NCBI RefSeq assembly: GCF_963678635.1
Contig: NC_087063.1
Span: forward strand, 18,335,814-18,399,813
DNA length: 64,000 bases
Origin: Symsagittifera roscoffensis
Lineage: Eukaryota; Xenacoelomorpha; Acoela; Convolutidae
Direction of reading: 5' to 3'
Made by a program: the position numbers and the translations under genes. The notes beneath the pieces were generated by a model. It had not been told where the DNA came from and searched no databases. It saw only the letters and a list, made by a program, of their open reading frames with translations. Positions 35,457 through 48,791 of this stretch are shown one piece after another (position 1 is the stretch's first letter; every line of letters begins with the position of its first letter).

Positions 35457-37541
35457 TTTTTTTTAGAAAAATGACAAAAAAAAACAGAAAAATATATTTT
35501 TTAAAATTCTAAATTGTTTCGCAGAATTTTTTTCGCAATTTGGAAGTTTTTAATTCCCAAATTGCGCTACAAAAAAAGTTAAAAAAAAAAACAATTTTAC
35601 TTGAGTAAAATTAAGTATTCACGGCCTAAAAAAAGACAAAAATAAAATATTATAAGCCTGTTCACTCGCATTATTCGATCGAGCTTAGATAAAAAATCAA
35701 AAACTTAAGACCTGTTTTTAAAGTCGTTAGAATAAAGACTGAAAGGGCTTATATATATATATCACTCGACCCATTCCCATAATCATTTGTGGTACCTGAT
35801 TTTGCGTGGAAAACAACTAAAACACACCCGAATACAAAGTTCCTCCCCATTTTCAAATAGTCGGAACAATGAAGCGGTTGCGTTTGTTGAAAAATTATGG
35901 ATTTTAATTGATTTGAAATAAATTATGATTTATCTTAAGTTTTCGAAATACATTTTTCAAAAATAATCGATTATAATTGCTTATAATGGATTATATTCTT
36001 TCAAAAAAGAAACATTTTAATCCAGTTTGAATCGATTATAATCAATTCTTTTTGAAATTTACGGAGACTGACAATGAAAATCCATTATAATCGATAGAAC
36101 CTCACTGCTGGTACAGTAGTGTAATTCTTGCGAGTGACAAAAAGCTGTATAATTTAGGTTTTAAACCAGCAAATATAGTTTCTTGGAGCGCTTTTAGAAT
36201 AAAACTTGAAAAAAAATCGAAAAATTTTAGGATTCAGATCCTTTCATCATGCCACATATAAAAAACGATACATTTTTTTTATTATTGTGGTCGGAAATTT
36301 CTGTGCTACTGTGTTTCAGTTTACATTTTTTGAAAAAGAGCGATAAGAAATAATGTGGAACTTTGTTTTCCGATAGCATCTATACCGTATCGATGTCTGA
36401 ACAATCTGATAGTTGGTCGATCTGAAAAAATTCGTATAATTTGCAGATCCGTGTACTAGTACATTTAATTTTGATCACTCAGATTACTAATGCATGTACT
36501 AGCAGAAAATGTACCAGTAACGACCGCTAGTGTTTTATAGGGCATCGGCCGGTCACTCCGTACAAGATAATTCCGAAAAACATATCAATTCCCACACCCA
36601 CTTTCTGTTCATTATTTCCTCTATTTGCCCTATACCAGATCAAAAACTCAAACTGAATGATGAATTGTCACTTTTGTTTTCAACCCATCCCTTTATAAGC
36701 ATAGCATGGAAAGGGCCATACAAGAATGGAAGCTTCGGTCCTCGTATACAACATGATAGCTGCGGGGTTGGCAGGTGGCTTGGCGGATTTGAAGGCGTGT
36801 AAAAGTATCAAAGGCAAGTATGAAAGATTTGGCCCACATCTCATATAAACCAAAAAAGTAATTGCTGTTTTCGGACAATTTTGATTTTGGAACTTTAAGC
36901 ATTAGTTTTCTCTTTTTTAAAAAAAATAGTTCAAAATTTTCGGATAAAATCGAGCAATTTGATTAAAATCGAATGGAGGAAAAGCACGATTACTCAGTTT
37001 ATTGAGTTCTAACTTGTGCCTTCTGTTGCCAAAAGCTATCATGACTTCGTCATCCTCAGCAGCCGGCTTTAATAAGAAAAAACTTTAAAATTGTGCAAAC
37101 TTGTATATGAAAGATCTTACCAGGTTGGATTTCATTCATACAACCAGTGACTTCAAAAAAATGGAAAGTTTATAAATTGGGATGGTTTTTTAAATAAGAC
37201 CAATTTCAACTTTTTAATCAACCAATTTTGACAAAATGTTTCATTGCATCTGGAAGATATAAATTCCTTGAGCTTGAATCAAAAACAAATATTTCACCAT
37301 CGATTACTTTTTCTGAAGTTGTGAAATTCTGAAAGTTGCAAGTTCGGCCAAAATAGGCTAATTAGGTGTTTAACAATCGCTGTACGAAGAGAGTGAAGTG
37401 GGGGGCTAAAACAAACTTTGCACGTCATGGGGGGCTACAATGGTGAAAACTCCGGATAATAAAATGCGCGCAAGTTTATAAAGCGGCTAGAAAACCTCAT
37501 ACCCGAAGACAAAAAAACTAAAGCGATGAGAGCGTAACTTG
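35457..37541. repeat. 2.1-kb tandem duplication, copy 1
   Basis: It starts TTTTTTTTAGAAAAATGACA and ends GAGCGTAACTTGAA, and is followed at once by a near-identical second copy. It contains palindromic AATCGATTATAATC words, a TCACTCGACCCATTCCCAT block and a 90-codon open stretch at 36530. The last 390 bp are homologous to tails of the LINE modules downstream. No protein family is recognised. Confidence 0.9.
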
Positions 37542-37548
37542 AAAAAAA

Positions 37549-39658
37549 TTTTTTTTAGAAAAATGACAAAAAAAAGCAAAAATATATTTTTTAAAATTCT
37601 AAATTGTTTTGCTGATTTTTTTTTCGCAATTTGGAAGTTTTTAATTCCCAAATTGCGCTACAGAAAAAGTTTAAAAAAAAATAATTTTACTTGAGTAAAA
37701 TTAGGTATTCACGGCCTAAAAAAAAACAAAAATAAAATATTATAAACCTGTTCACTCGCATTATTCGATCGAGCTTAGATTAAAAATCAAAAACTTGAGA
37801 CCTGTTTTTAAAGTCGTTCGAATAAAGACTGAAAGGGCTTTTATATATATATATCACTCGACCCATTCCCATAGTCATTTGTGGTACCTCATTTTGCGTA
37901 GAAAACAACTAAAATACACCCGAATACAAAGTTCCTCCCCATTTTCAAATAGTCGGAACAATGAAGCGGTTAAGTTTGTTGAAAAATTATGGATTTTAAT
38001 TGATTTGAAATAAATTATGATTTATCTTACGTTTTGGGAATACATTTTTCAAAAATAATCGATTATAATCGCTTAGAATGGATTATATTCTTTCGGAAAA
38101 AAAAACATTATAATCCTTTTAATCGATTATAATCAATTCTTTTTGAAATTTACGGAGACTGACAATGAAAATCCATTATAATCGACTATTATCCATAGAA
38201 CCTCACTGCTGGTACAGTAGTGTAATTCTTGTGAGTGACAAAAAGCTGTATAATTTAGGTTTTAAACCAGCAAATATAGTTTCTTGGAGCGTTTTTAGAA
38301 TAATACTTGAAAAAAAAATCGAAAAATTTTAGGATTCAGATCCTTTCATCATGCCACATATAAAAAACGATACATTTTTTTTTATTATTGTGGTCGGAAA
38401 TTTCTGTGCTACTGTGTTTCAGTTTACATTTTTTGAAAAAGAGCGATAAGAAATAATGTGGAACTTTGTTTTCCGATAGCATCTATACCGTATCGATGTC
38501 TGAACAATCTGATAGTTGGTCGATCTGAAAAAATTCGTATAATTTGCAGATCCGTGTACTAGTACGTTTAATTTTGATCATTCAGATTACTAATGCAAGT
38601 ACTAGCAGAAAATGTAACAGTAAAGACCGCTAGTGTTTTATAGGGCATCGGCCGGTCACTCCGTACAAGATAATTCCGAAAAACATATCAATTCCCACAC
38701 CTACTTTCTGTTCATTATTTCCTCTATTTGCCCTATACCAGATCAAAAATTCATACTGAATGATGAATTGTCACTTTTGTTTTCAACCGATCCCTTTATA
38801 AGGATTGCATGGAAAGGGCCATGTAAGAATGGAAGCTTCGGTCCTCGTATACAACATAATAGCTGCGGGGTTGGCAGGTGGCTTGGCGGATTTGAAGGCG
38901 TCTAAAAGTATCAAAGTTGGGCATTTCATAAAGCAAGTATGAAAGATTTGGCCCAAAATTCATTTACACAAAAAATTGCTGTTTTCGGACAATTTTGATT
39001 TTGGAACTTTAAGCATTAGGTTTCTCTTTTAAAAAAAAATAGTTCAAAATTTTCGGATAAAATCGAGCAATTTGATTAAGATCGAATGGAGGAAAAGCAC
39101 GATTACTCAGTTTATTGAGTTTTAACTTGTGCCTTCTGTTGCCAAAAGCTATCATGACTTTGTCATCCTCAACAGCCCGGCTTTAAGAAGAAAAAACTTT
39201 AAAATTGTGCAAACTTGTATATGAAAGATCTTACCAGTTTGGATTTCATTCATACAACCAGTGACTTCAAAAATATGGAAAGTTTATAAATTGGGATGGT
39301 TCTTTAAATAAGACCAATTTCAACTTTTTAATCAACCAATTTTGACAAAATGTTTCATTGCATCTGGAAGATATAAATTCCTTGAGCTTGAATCAAAATC
39401 AAATATTTCACCATCGATTACTTTTTCTGAAGTTGTGAAATTCTGAAACTTGCAAGTTCGGCCAAAACAGGCTAATTAGGTGTTTAACAATCGCTATACG
39501 AAAAGAGTGAAGGGGGGGGTGCTAAAACAAACTTTGCACGTCATGGGGGGCTACAATGGTAAAAACTCCGGATAATAAAATGCGCGCAAGTTTATAAAGC
39601 GGCTAGAAAACCTCATACCCGAAGACAAAAAAACTAAAGTGATGAGAGCGTAACTTGA
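37549..39658. repeat. 2.1-kb tandem duplication, copy 2
   Basis: Colinear with copy 1 at an offset of 2090-2116 bp, differing by point changes and small indels. For example, GATTATAATCGCTTAGAATGG here replaces GCTTATAATGG context in copy 1. The 90-codon open stretch recurs at 38633, but this reflects recent duplication, not selection. Confidence 0.9.
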
Positions 39659-39672
39659 AGATACTATACTTG

Positions 39673-40355
39673 TATATAAATCATAAGTTACAATCAATTA
39701 AATCTAAGCCAATTATAATCCTATCTTCATTACTTAAAATGAACCATGTGCAAGATTCTAGACATCTGAAATAATTAATAACAACTTTTGGAAACCGAGT
39801 TGTTTTTGTCACAGAAAAATTAGAAAATTTCAACCTCTGTATACAAGTGACTCGATTTGTATCTTGTTTTTGAGGCTCGCTAGTTTAAATTGTTTCAAAC
39901 TATTTCGTCTGATCAAGTACGGAAAAACTCAAATTGATGAAGATAATTTAAAAAAGTTCGCAGTGAAGTCTTGACAAAGATATCAGAACGAGTTTTTTAA
40001 TTTTGCAAGAATAAATTATAAGTTACAATCAATTAAATCTAAGTCAATTATAATCCTATCTTCATTACTTAAAATGAACCATGTGCAAGATTCTAGACAT
40101 CTGAAATAATTAATAACAACTTTTGGAAACCGAGTTGTTTTTGTCACAGAAAAATTAGAAAATTTCAACCTCTGTATACAAGTGACTCGATTTGTATCTT
40201 GTTTTTGAGGCTCGCTAGTTTAAATTGTTTCAAACTATTTCGTCTGATCAAGTACGGAAAAACTCAAATTGATGAAGATAATTTAAAAAATTTCGCAGTG
40301 AACTCTTGACAAAGATATCAGAACGAGTTTTTTAATTTTACAAGAATGGTCGAAT
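39673..40355. repeat. local tandem duplication of about 340 bp inside module 1
   Basis: The block ATAAATTATAAGTTACAATC through CTCGATTTGTATCTTG and TTCGCAGTGAA is present twice head to tail (from 39675 and from 40014), with almost no differences, so it is much younger than the module divergence. Confidence 0.85.
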
Positions 40356-43300
40356 GCTTTCCTAGTTTCTTTTGAAAAAAATTTAATCATCTTTTTTGAC
40401 TCACGAGAAACAGCAATAAGGAAACGTTGCTCATCCATCAAGAACAAACAATCTATATAGCAAAATTGATTTGACACTTTAGCAAAAGTATTCAAGTAAA
40501 GCTGATTTTGAAACAAAAAAACGCCTGTTAGAAACAGTACACTATTGTTTTCTGAACTTCGTACGCACAAAACCTATATGAGATGCAAAAGAAAGTTGAT
40601 ACTCTGAGCAAACACCAAGATATTTAAAAGATGAAACATAAATCTTTTTATAACTCATCTAGAGATCAAAATCAAGATAAAAAGGCAGTATCAATCGAAA
40701 CGTCATTTTCAACAATCTTAATTATATTGAAAGGTAATTTACTGCTACTTAACCAAGTCAATTTCCTGATCCTGATTGAAAGATACTGATTGAAACTATA
40801 AAAAGAACAATTTGATTTATTTAAGTAAGTTTAATCAGCAAAAAATAGACCATCGAAGGGAATAGAAATTTTGGAAAATCGATTCTGCATGCGGGAGGAT
40901 TGAGAATTTTCAACTTCAATGTTTTGCTTTAAGTAGCTTTTAAACCAAAGCAGTTTTTCATCAAAAACCTTTTTTAAAAATTCCTAATGAAAGAGAAATG
41001 ATGGAGCGTATCGAACGCTTCTTAATTACTTTGCTCTTAATTCGAAGTAATTTTTCAGTGGAATTTCTCATCTCAAAAACAACAATCTGGCTTCTAAAGA
41101 AACTGAAATAAATCATATAAATCAAACATTTAATTCCGAAGTACTTGTAATCTCTATAGTACAATTCAAAATTTTTGCTCCCGCTGTTCAAAATAGATAT
41201 GGATCTGCAACTATTATAATCAATTTTCAATCTTTATTTTAAGAGAATGCGGAGAACTTCTCGGGAAAATTAGTTAGGAAAAGATTCTGTTTAACAAATT
41301 CTATAAAATTCTTAAAAATGGGTACAGTTAGTGAACGGGAAGATTTACCAATTAAATTTTGAAATCCATCTGCGCCAAAAATGTGTTATTCTGAATAGAT
41401 CAAATATTTCAATCAACTTTCAAATCAGTAACCGTGTAAGTAAACATACAGAAACTGAGCTGTTCATAAGTATGATGTGTTTTGATGCTGGGACATCATT
41501 TGCTAGGATATCATTCATTCCTTGAGCTTGAATCAAAAACAAATATTTCACCAGTGATTGCTTTTTCTGAAGTTACAAATTCACCCATTATAGGCTAATT
41601 AGGCGTTTAACAATTGCTGTACACAAAGAGTGGGACCTAAAACAAATTTTCATGTCATGAGGGCTACAAGGGTAAAAAAAACTCCGGATAATTAAATGCG
41701 CACAAATTTATAAAGCGGCTAGAAAACCAAATACTCGAAGACGAAAAAATTAAAATGATGTGGGCGTAACTTGTATATGATGTGGGCGTAACTTGTATAT
41801 GATGTGGGCGTACATGTATATTAATCATAAGTTACAATAAAACAATTCTAAGTCAACTATAATCCTCGATTACTTAAAATGAACCATGTGCAAAATTTTA
41901 GACATCTAAAAAAGATAATCAAGATATTTGGAAACCGAGTTTTTTTTGTCACAGAAATCTCAAAAAAAACTATGAACCTCTGTATACAAGTGATTCTCTT
42001 CGTATCTTGTTTTTGAGGCTCAGTTTTTCAAGAAGTTTCAAACTAGTTCGTCTGATCTAATCGGGAGAAACTCAAATTGATGAAGACAAGCAAAAAACTT
42101 CTGCAGTGAAGTCTTGATAAAGATATCAGAACGAACGTCAAAAAGTCGTATTAATGTCAAAGAAAAAAGTTAGATTTTCTTGTTTAAAAGAATAGTCGAA
42201 TGCTTTCCTAGTTTCTTTTTAAAAACTTGAGTATCTATTTTGACTCAAGAGAAGCAGCAATAAGGAAACGTAGATCATGCAAACAAGAATAAACAATCTA
42301 TATAGCAAAAATACCTGACACCTTAGCAAAATTATTCAAGAAAAGCTGATTTTGAAACGAAAAAAACGCCTGTTAAAAAGAATACACTATTGTTTTGTGA
42401 GCTTCGTACGCACAAAATCTATATGAGCCAAAAAAGAAAGTTGATAACCTGAGTAAACACCAAGATATTTATATGATGAGGCGTAAATTTTTTTATAACT
42501 CAACTAGAGATCAAAATCAAGATAAAAAGGCAGTATCAATCGAAACGTCATTTTCAACAATCTTAATTATATTGAAAGATAATTTACTGCTATTTAACCA
42601 AGTCAATTTTCTGATCCTGATTGAAAGATCCTGATTGAGACTTTTATAATAACAATTTAATTTATTCAAGTCAGTATTATCAGCAAAAAATTAGTTCGGT
42701 CAATAAAGGCTATTTAGCTGTATAACAATCGCTGAATGCTATTTGAAGTTATGAAGTTCTGAAACTTGCAAGTTCAGCCAATATAAGTTAATTAGGTGTT
42801 TAACAATGGTAAAACTACAATGGTAAAAATTCCGGATAATAAAATGGTACAATGGTAAAAAATTCCGGATAATAAAATGGGCGCACGTTTATAAAGCGGC
42901 TAGAAAACCAATTTAACGAAGACAAAAAAACTAAAATGATGAGAAAATCTAATTCAATTATAATCTTATCTTCATTACTTAAAATGAACCATGTGCAAGA
43001 TTCTTGACATCTGAACTAATTAATCAAATTTTTGGAAAACGAGTTGTTTTGTCACAGAAAAATTATAAAATAATAACCTCTGTATACAAATGGTTCTTTA
43101 TGTATCTTGTTCTTGAGGTTCAATTTTTCAAAAAGTTTCATACTTGTTCATCTGATCACATACGGAAAAACTCAAATTGATAAAGCTAATTCAAAAAAAT
43201 TCGCAGCGGAGTTTCTTGTTTTTACAAGAATGGTAACACGCCATCCTAGTTTATTTTGAGAAAAAAACGTAATTATCTTTTTTGACTCACGAGCAGCAGC

Positions 43301-44637
43301 AATAAGGAAACGTAGATCATGCGAACAAGAATAAACAATCTATATAGCAAAATTGATTTGATTACTTTAGCAAAAGTATTCCAGTAAAGCTGACTTTGAA
43401 ACAGAACGACGCCTGTTGCAAAGAAGTCACTATTGTTTTCTGAGCTTGGTACGCACAAAATCTGTTTGAGATGTGAAAGAAAGTTGATACTCTGAGTAAA
43501 CATCAAGATATTTAAAAGATGAAGCTTAAATCTTTTTATAACTCATCTAGAGATCAAAATCAAGATGAAAAGGCACTATCAATCGAAACGTCAATTTCAA
43601 CAATTTTAATTATATTGAAAGATAATTTACTACTAATTAACCAAGTCAATTTCTTGATCATGATTGAAAAATCCTGATAGAAACTATTAAAAGAACAATT
43701 TGATCTATTTAAGTCAGTTTTTGTAGCAAAAAATAAACCATCGAAGGCAATAGAAATTTTGAAAATTCGATTCTGCATGCGGGAGGATTGAGAATTTTCA
43801 TTTTAAATGGTTTGCTTCGAGTAGCTTTTAAAAGAAGGCAATTTTTCATCACTAGCTCTATTTTAAAATTTCTAATAAAAAAGAAATGATGGATCGTATC
43901 GAACGCTTCTTAATTGTTTTGCTCTTGATTCTGTGGAATTTTTTTTATCTCAATAGCAACAATTTGGCTTCTAAGGAAACTGAAATGTTTCATATTAATC
44001 AAATATTTAATTCCGAAGTACTTGAAATCTCTTTAGTACAATTCATAACTTTTGCTCTTTTGTTCAAACTAGATAAGGGTCTGCAACTCTTATAATCAAT
44101 TTTCAATCTTTGTTCTAAAAGAAGATGGAGAACTGCTTGGGAAAAAGAGCTAGGAAAAGATTCCATTGAAAAAATTGTATAAACTTCCTTAAAATTGGTA
44201 CAGTTCCCGAACGGCAAGCTTTAGCAATTAAATTTTGAAATCCAACTGCGCCAAAAATATGTTATTCTGCATAAATCAGGTGTTTTAATCGACTTTCAAA
44301 TCACTAACAGTGTAGGTAAACATACAGAAACTGAGCTGTTCGTAAGTTTGATGTGTTTTCGATGCTGGGGCTACATTTGCTAGAATATCATTCTTTCCTT
44401 GAGCTTGACTTAAAAACAAACATTTCACCAGTGATTGTTTTTTTAGCTGATATGAACTTACCCGCCTTCTTGATGGGCATCGTTGGTTGTACAGTTTTCC
44501 AAAACACCAAATAAAAAAATAAGCAATATGGAATTACGAGAGTTTAAGTACTCTTTTTGAAACAATTAAGCATAAGTAACAGCTGCTCTGGTTTTTTTAC
44601 TGCAACTTGAAAAATCAGAGATTTCAAATAAACAGTC

Positions 44638-44808
44638 AGGAGCAGATTTCGGGTAGTTTGCGCACACCTTCCCCTCAGGGATCTTAAACCCTCACTAACC
44701 AAAGGGTTTCCTTTGGCATGGTTTCAAGACACCCATTTTGGCTAACCAGTTGCGAAATTTTAAAAGAGCCTTCGTACCTTCGAAGCTACTGGGTACTTAT
44801 TCTTATAG
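44638..44808. repeat. MITE 5' fragment (CAGGAGCAGATTTCGGG)
   Basis: CAGGAGCAGATTTCGGGTAG followed by CCCTCACTAACCAAAGG and CCCATTTTGGCTAACCAG. The terminus resembles the CAGGGGCGGATC family. It is duplicated with its module at 48534. Confidence 0.7.
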
Positions 44809-47800
44809 ATGTGGACATAACTTGAAGATATTATACATGTATATTAATCATAAGTTACAATAAATTAATTCTAAGTCAGTCAATTATAGTCCTCGATTAC
44901 TAAAATTGAACCATGTGCAAAATTTTAGACATCTAAAAAAGATAATCAAAATATTTGGAAACCGAGTTTTTGTGTCACAGAAATCTCAAAAAAAACTATG
45001 AGCCTCTGTATACAAGTGATTCTCTTCGTATAATAATTCTAAGTCAATTACAATCCTCGATTACTAAAAATGAACCATGTGCAAAATTTTAAACATCTAA
45101 AAAAGATAATCAAAATATTTGGAAACCGAGTTTTTTTGTCGCAGAAATCTCAAAAAAAATACTATGAACCTCTGTATACAAGTGATTCTCTTCGTATCTT
45201 GTTTTTGAGGTTTAGTTTTTCAAGAAGTTTCAAACTAGTTCGTCTGATCAATTAGGGAGAAACTCAAATTGATGAAGATAAGCAAAAAAACTTCTGCAGT
45301 GAAGTCTTGACAAAGATATCAGAACGAACGTCAAAAAGTCGTCTTAATGTCAATGAAAAAAGTTAGATTTTCTTGTTTAAAAGAATAGTCGAATGCTTTC
45401 CTAGTTTCTTTTAAAAAACTTGGTTATCTTTTTTGACTCGAGAGAAGCAGCAATAAGGAAACGTAGATCATGCAAACAAGAATAAACAATCTATATAGCA
45501 AAATTACCTGACACTTTAGCAAAATTATTCAAGTAAAGCTGATTTTGAAACGAAAAAACGCCTGTTAGAAAGAATACACTATCGTTTTCTGAGCTTCGTA
45601 CGCACAAAATCTATATGAGCTGTAAAATAAAAATGATAATCTCAGTAAACACCAACATATTTAAATGATGAAGCATAAATCTTTTCATAACTCAACTAGA
45701 GATCCAAATCAAGATAAAAAGGCAGTATCAATCGAAACGTCATTTCCAACAATTTTAATTATATTGAAAGATAATTTACTGCTACTTAACCAAGTCAATT
45801 TTCTGATCCTGATTGAAAGATCCTGATTGAAACTTTTATAATAACAATTTAATTTAATCAAGTCAGTATTATCAGCAAAAAATTGAACCATCGAGGGCAT
45901 TAGAAATTTTGGAAATTCGATTCTGCATGCGGGAGGATTAAGAGTTTTCAACTTAAATGATTTGCTTCGAGTAGCTTTTAAACCGAGGTAATTTTTCATT
46001 ATAAGCCCTATTTTAAATTTTCTAATGAAAGAGAAAAGATGGAGCGTATCGAATGCTTCTTAATTTTGTTGATCTTATTTCCACGTAACTTTTCAGTAGA
46101 AGTTCTTATCTCAATAACAACAATTTGGCTTGTAAGGAAACTGAATTGTTTCATTTGAATCATATATTTCATTCAGAAGTACTTGTAATCTCTATAGTAC
46201 AATTCAAAATTTTTGCTCCTGCTGTACTAAATAGATATGGGCCTGCAACTATTATAATCTATTTTCAATCTTTCTTTTAAAAGAAGGTGGAGAACTGCTT
46301 GGGAAAATAATTAAGAAAAAGATTCTGTTTAAAAATTACAAAAAATTTCCTGAAAATGAGTACAGTTACAGAACGGCAAGCTTTAACAATCAACAAATAT
46401 TTCAATCACTTTTCAAATCAGCAACCGTGTAGGTTAACATAGAGAAACTGAGCTGATCATAAGTTTGATGTGTTTTCGATGCTGGAACATCATTTGCTAG
46501 GATATCATCCATTCCTTGAGCTTGAATCAAAAACAAATAATTCACCAGCGATTGCTTTTTCTGAAGTTATGAAATTCTGAAAATCGCAAGTTCGGTCAAT
46601 AAAGGCTATTTAGCTGTATAACAATCGCTGTACAATATTTGAAGTTATGCAGTTCTGAAAATTGCAAGTTCAACCAATACAAGCTAATTAGGCGTTTAAC
46701 AATCGCTGTACAAAGAGAGTGGGAGCTAAAACAAATTTTGCAAGTCATGGGGTCTACAATGGTAAAAATTCCGGATAATAAAATGAGCGCACGTTATAAA
46801 GCGGCTAGAAAACCAATTTAACGAAGACAAAAAACTAAAATGATGAGAAAATCTAATTCAATTATAATCTTATCTTCATTACTTAAAATGAGCCATGTGC
46901 AAGATTCTTGACATCTGAACTAATTAATCAAAATTTTGGAAACCGAGTTGTTTTGTCACAGAAAAATTATAAAATTAATAACCTCTGTATAGAATTGGTT
47001 CTTTATGTATCTTGTTCTTGAGGTTCAATTTTTCAAAAAGTTTCATACTAGTTCATCTGATCACATACGGAAAAACTCAAATTGATAAAGTTAATTCAAG
47101 AAATTTCGCAGTGGAGTTTCTTGTTTTTACAAGAATGGTCGAATGCCATCCTAATTTCGTTTGAAAAAAACGTAATTATCTTTTTTGACTCACGAGCAGC
47201 AGCAATAAGGAAACGTAGATCATGCGAGCAAGAATAAACAATCTATATAGCAAAATTGATTTGATACTTTAGCAAAAATATTCAAGTAAATCTGACTTTG
47301 AAACAGAACGACGCCTGTTGCAAAGAAGCCACTATTGTTTTCTGAGCTTCGTACGTACAAAATCTGTTTGACATGTGAAAGAAAGTTGATACTCTGAGTG
47401 AACATCAAGATAATTAAAAGATGAAGCTTAAATCTTTTTATAACTCATCTAGAGATCAAAATCAAGATAAAAAGGCAGTATCAATTGAAACGTCATTTTC
47501 AACAATTTTAATTATTTTGAAAGATAATTTACTATTAATTAACCAAGTCAGTTTCCTGATCATGATTGAAAAATCCTGATATAAACTATTAAAAGAACAA
47601 TTTGATCTATTTAAGTCAGTTTTTTTAGCAAAAAATAAACCATCGAAGGGAAAAGAAATTTTGGAAATTCGATTCTGCATGCGGGAGGATTGAGCACTTT
47701 CAACTCAAATGGTTTGCTTCGAGTAACTTTTAAAAGAAGGCAATTTTTCATCATTAGTTCTATTTTAAAATTTCTAATAAAAAAGAAATGATGGATCGTA

Positions 47801-48533
47801 TCGAACGCTTCTTAATTACTTTGCTCTTGATTCTGTGGAATTTCTCATCACAATAACAACAATTTGGCTTCTAAGGAAACTGAAATGTTTCATATTAATC
47901 AAATATTTAATTCCGAAGTACTTGAAATCTCTATAGTACAATTCAAAACTTTTGCTCCTTTTGTTCAAACTAGTTAAGGGTCTGCAACTCTTATAATCAA
48001 TTTTCAATCTTTCTTCTAAAATAAGGTGAACTGCTTGGGAAAATAAGCTAGGAAAAGATTCTAATTAAAAAATTGTATAAACTTCCTTAAAATTGGTACA
48101 GTTCCCGATCGGCAAGCTTTAGCAATTAAATTTTGAAATCCAACTGCGCCAAAAATGTGTTATTCTGCATAAATCAAGTGTTTCAATCGACTTTCAAATC
48201 AGTAACAGTGTAGGTAAACATACAGAAACTGAGCTGTTCGTAAGTTTGATGTGTTTTTGATGCTGGGGCTACATTTGCTAGAATATCATTCGTTCCTTGA
48301 GCTTGACTTAAAAACAAACATTTCACCAGCGATTGTTTTTTAGCTGATATGAACTTACCCGCCTTCTTGATGGGCATCGTTTGTTGTACAGTTTTCCACA
48401 ACACCAAATAAAAAAATAAGCAATATGGAATTACGAGGGTTTAAGTATTCTTTTTGAAAGAATTAAGCATAAGTAACAGCTGCTCTGGTTCTTTGACTGC
48501 AACTTGAAAAATCAGAGCTTTCAAATAAACAGT

Positions 48534-48708
48534 CAGGGGCAGATTTCGGGTAGTGGGCGCACACCTCCTCCTCAGGGAGCCAACACCCTCACTAACCAAA
48601 GGTTTTTCCTTTGGTATGGTTTCAAGACACCCATTTTGGCTAACCAATTGCGAAATTTTAAAAGGGGCCTTCGTACCTTCGAAGCTACTATGTACTAATT
48701 CTTATAGG
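48534..48708. repeat. MITE 5' fragment, duplicate of 44638
   Basis: CAGGGGCAGATTTCGGGTAG and the same interior as 44638-44808, at an offset of about 3896 bp, shared with the whole surrounding segment (44260-44800 versus 48150-48700). It is immediately followed by a longer relative at 48792. Confidence 0.75.
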
Positions 48709-48791
48709 TGAGCGCGAGCAGAGAAAAATCTATATTTCGGTCGAATCCTTCCAACAAAATTTGACAATTTTTACACAAAACTGCCTGTGAT

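Larger units (their letters stand above)
39660..48705 (-). mobile_element. array of decayed LINE-type reverse transcriptase modules
   Basis: Five modules (about 39660-41520, 41810-42690, 42950-44400, 44830-46520, 46850-48300) carry the same minus-strand RT traces in the same order. From N to C: KYFGIK.LI..FSF.RSQIVV (finger/palm start of non-LTR RT), then PFDGLFFA.KTDL (degenerate YADDT-like box), IRKLTWL.SSKLSFNIIKI (post-catalytic motif) and SQLYWNTFAKV. All modules have stops and frameshifts. Modules 2-3 and 4-5 form a higher-order tandem repeat. The clade of LINE is not determinable. Confidence 0.65.

Noticed and set aside
36530-38905. Conserved 90-codon frames at 36530 and 38633
   Set aside because: Their similarity follows from the recent 2.1-kb duplication, and the surrounding DNA is equally conserved, so there is no evidence of protein selection.
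39660-48705. CRISPR-like or simple satellite array
   Set aside because: The repeat units are kilobases long, carry RT traces, and lack short direct repeats with unique spacers.
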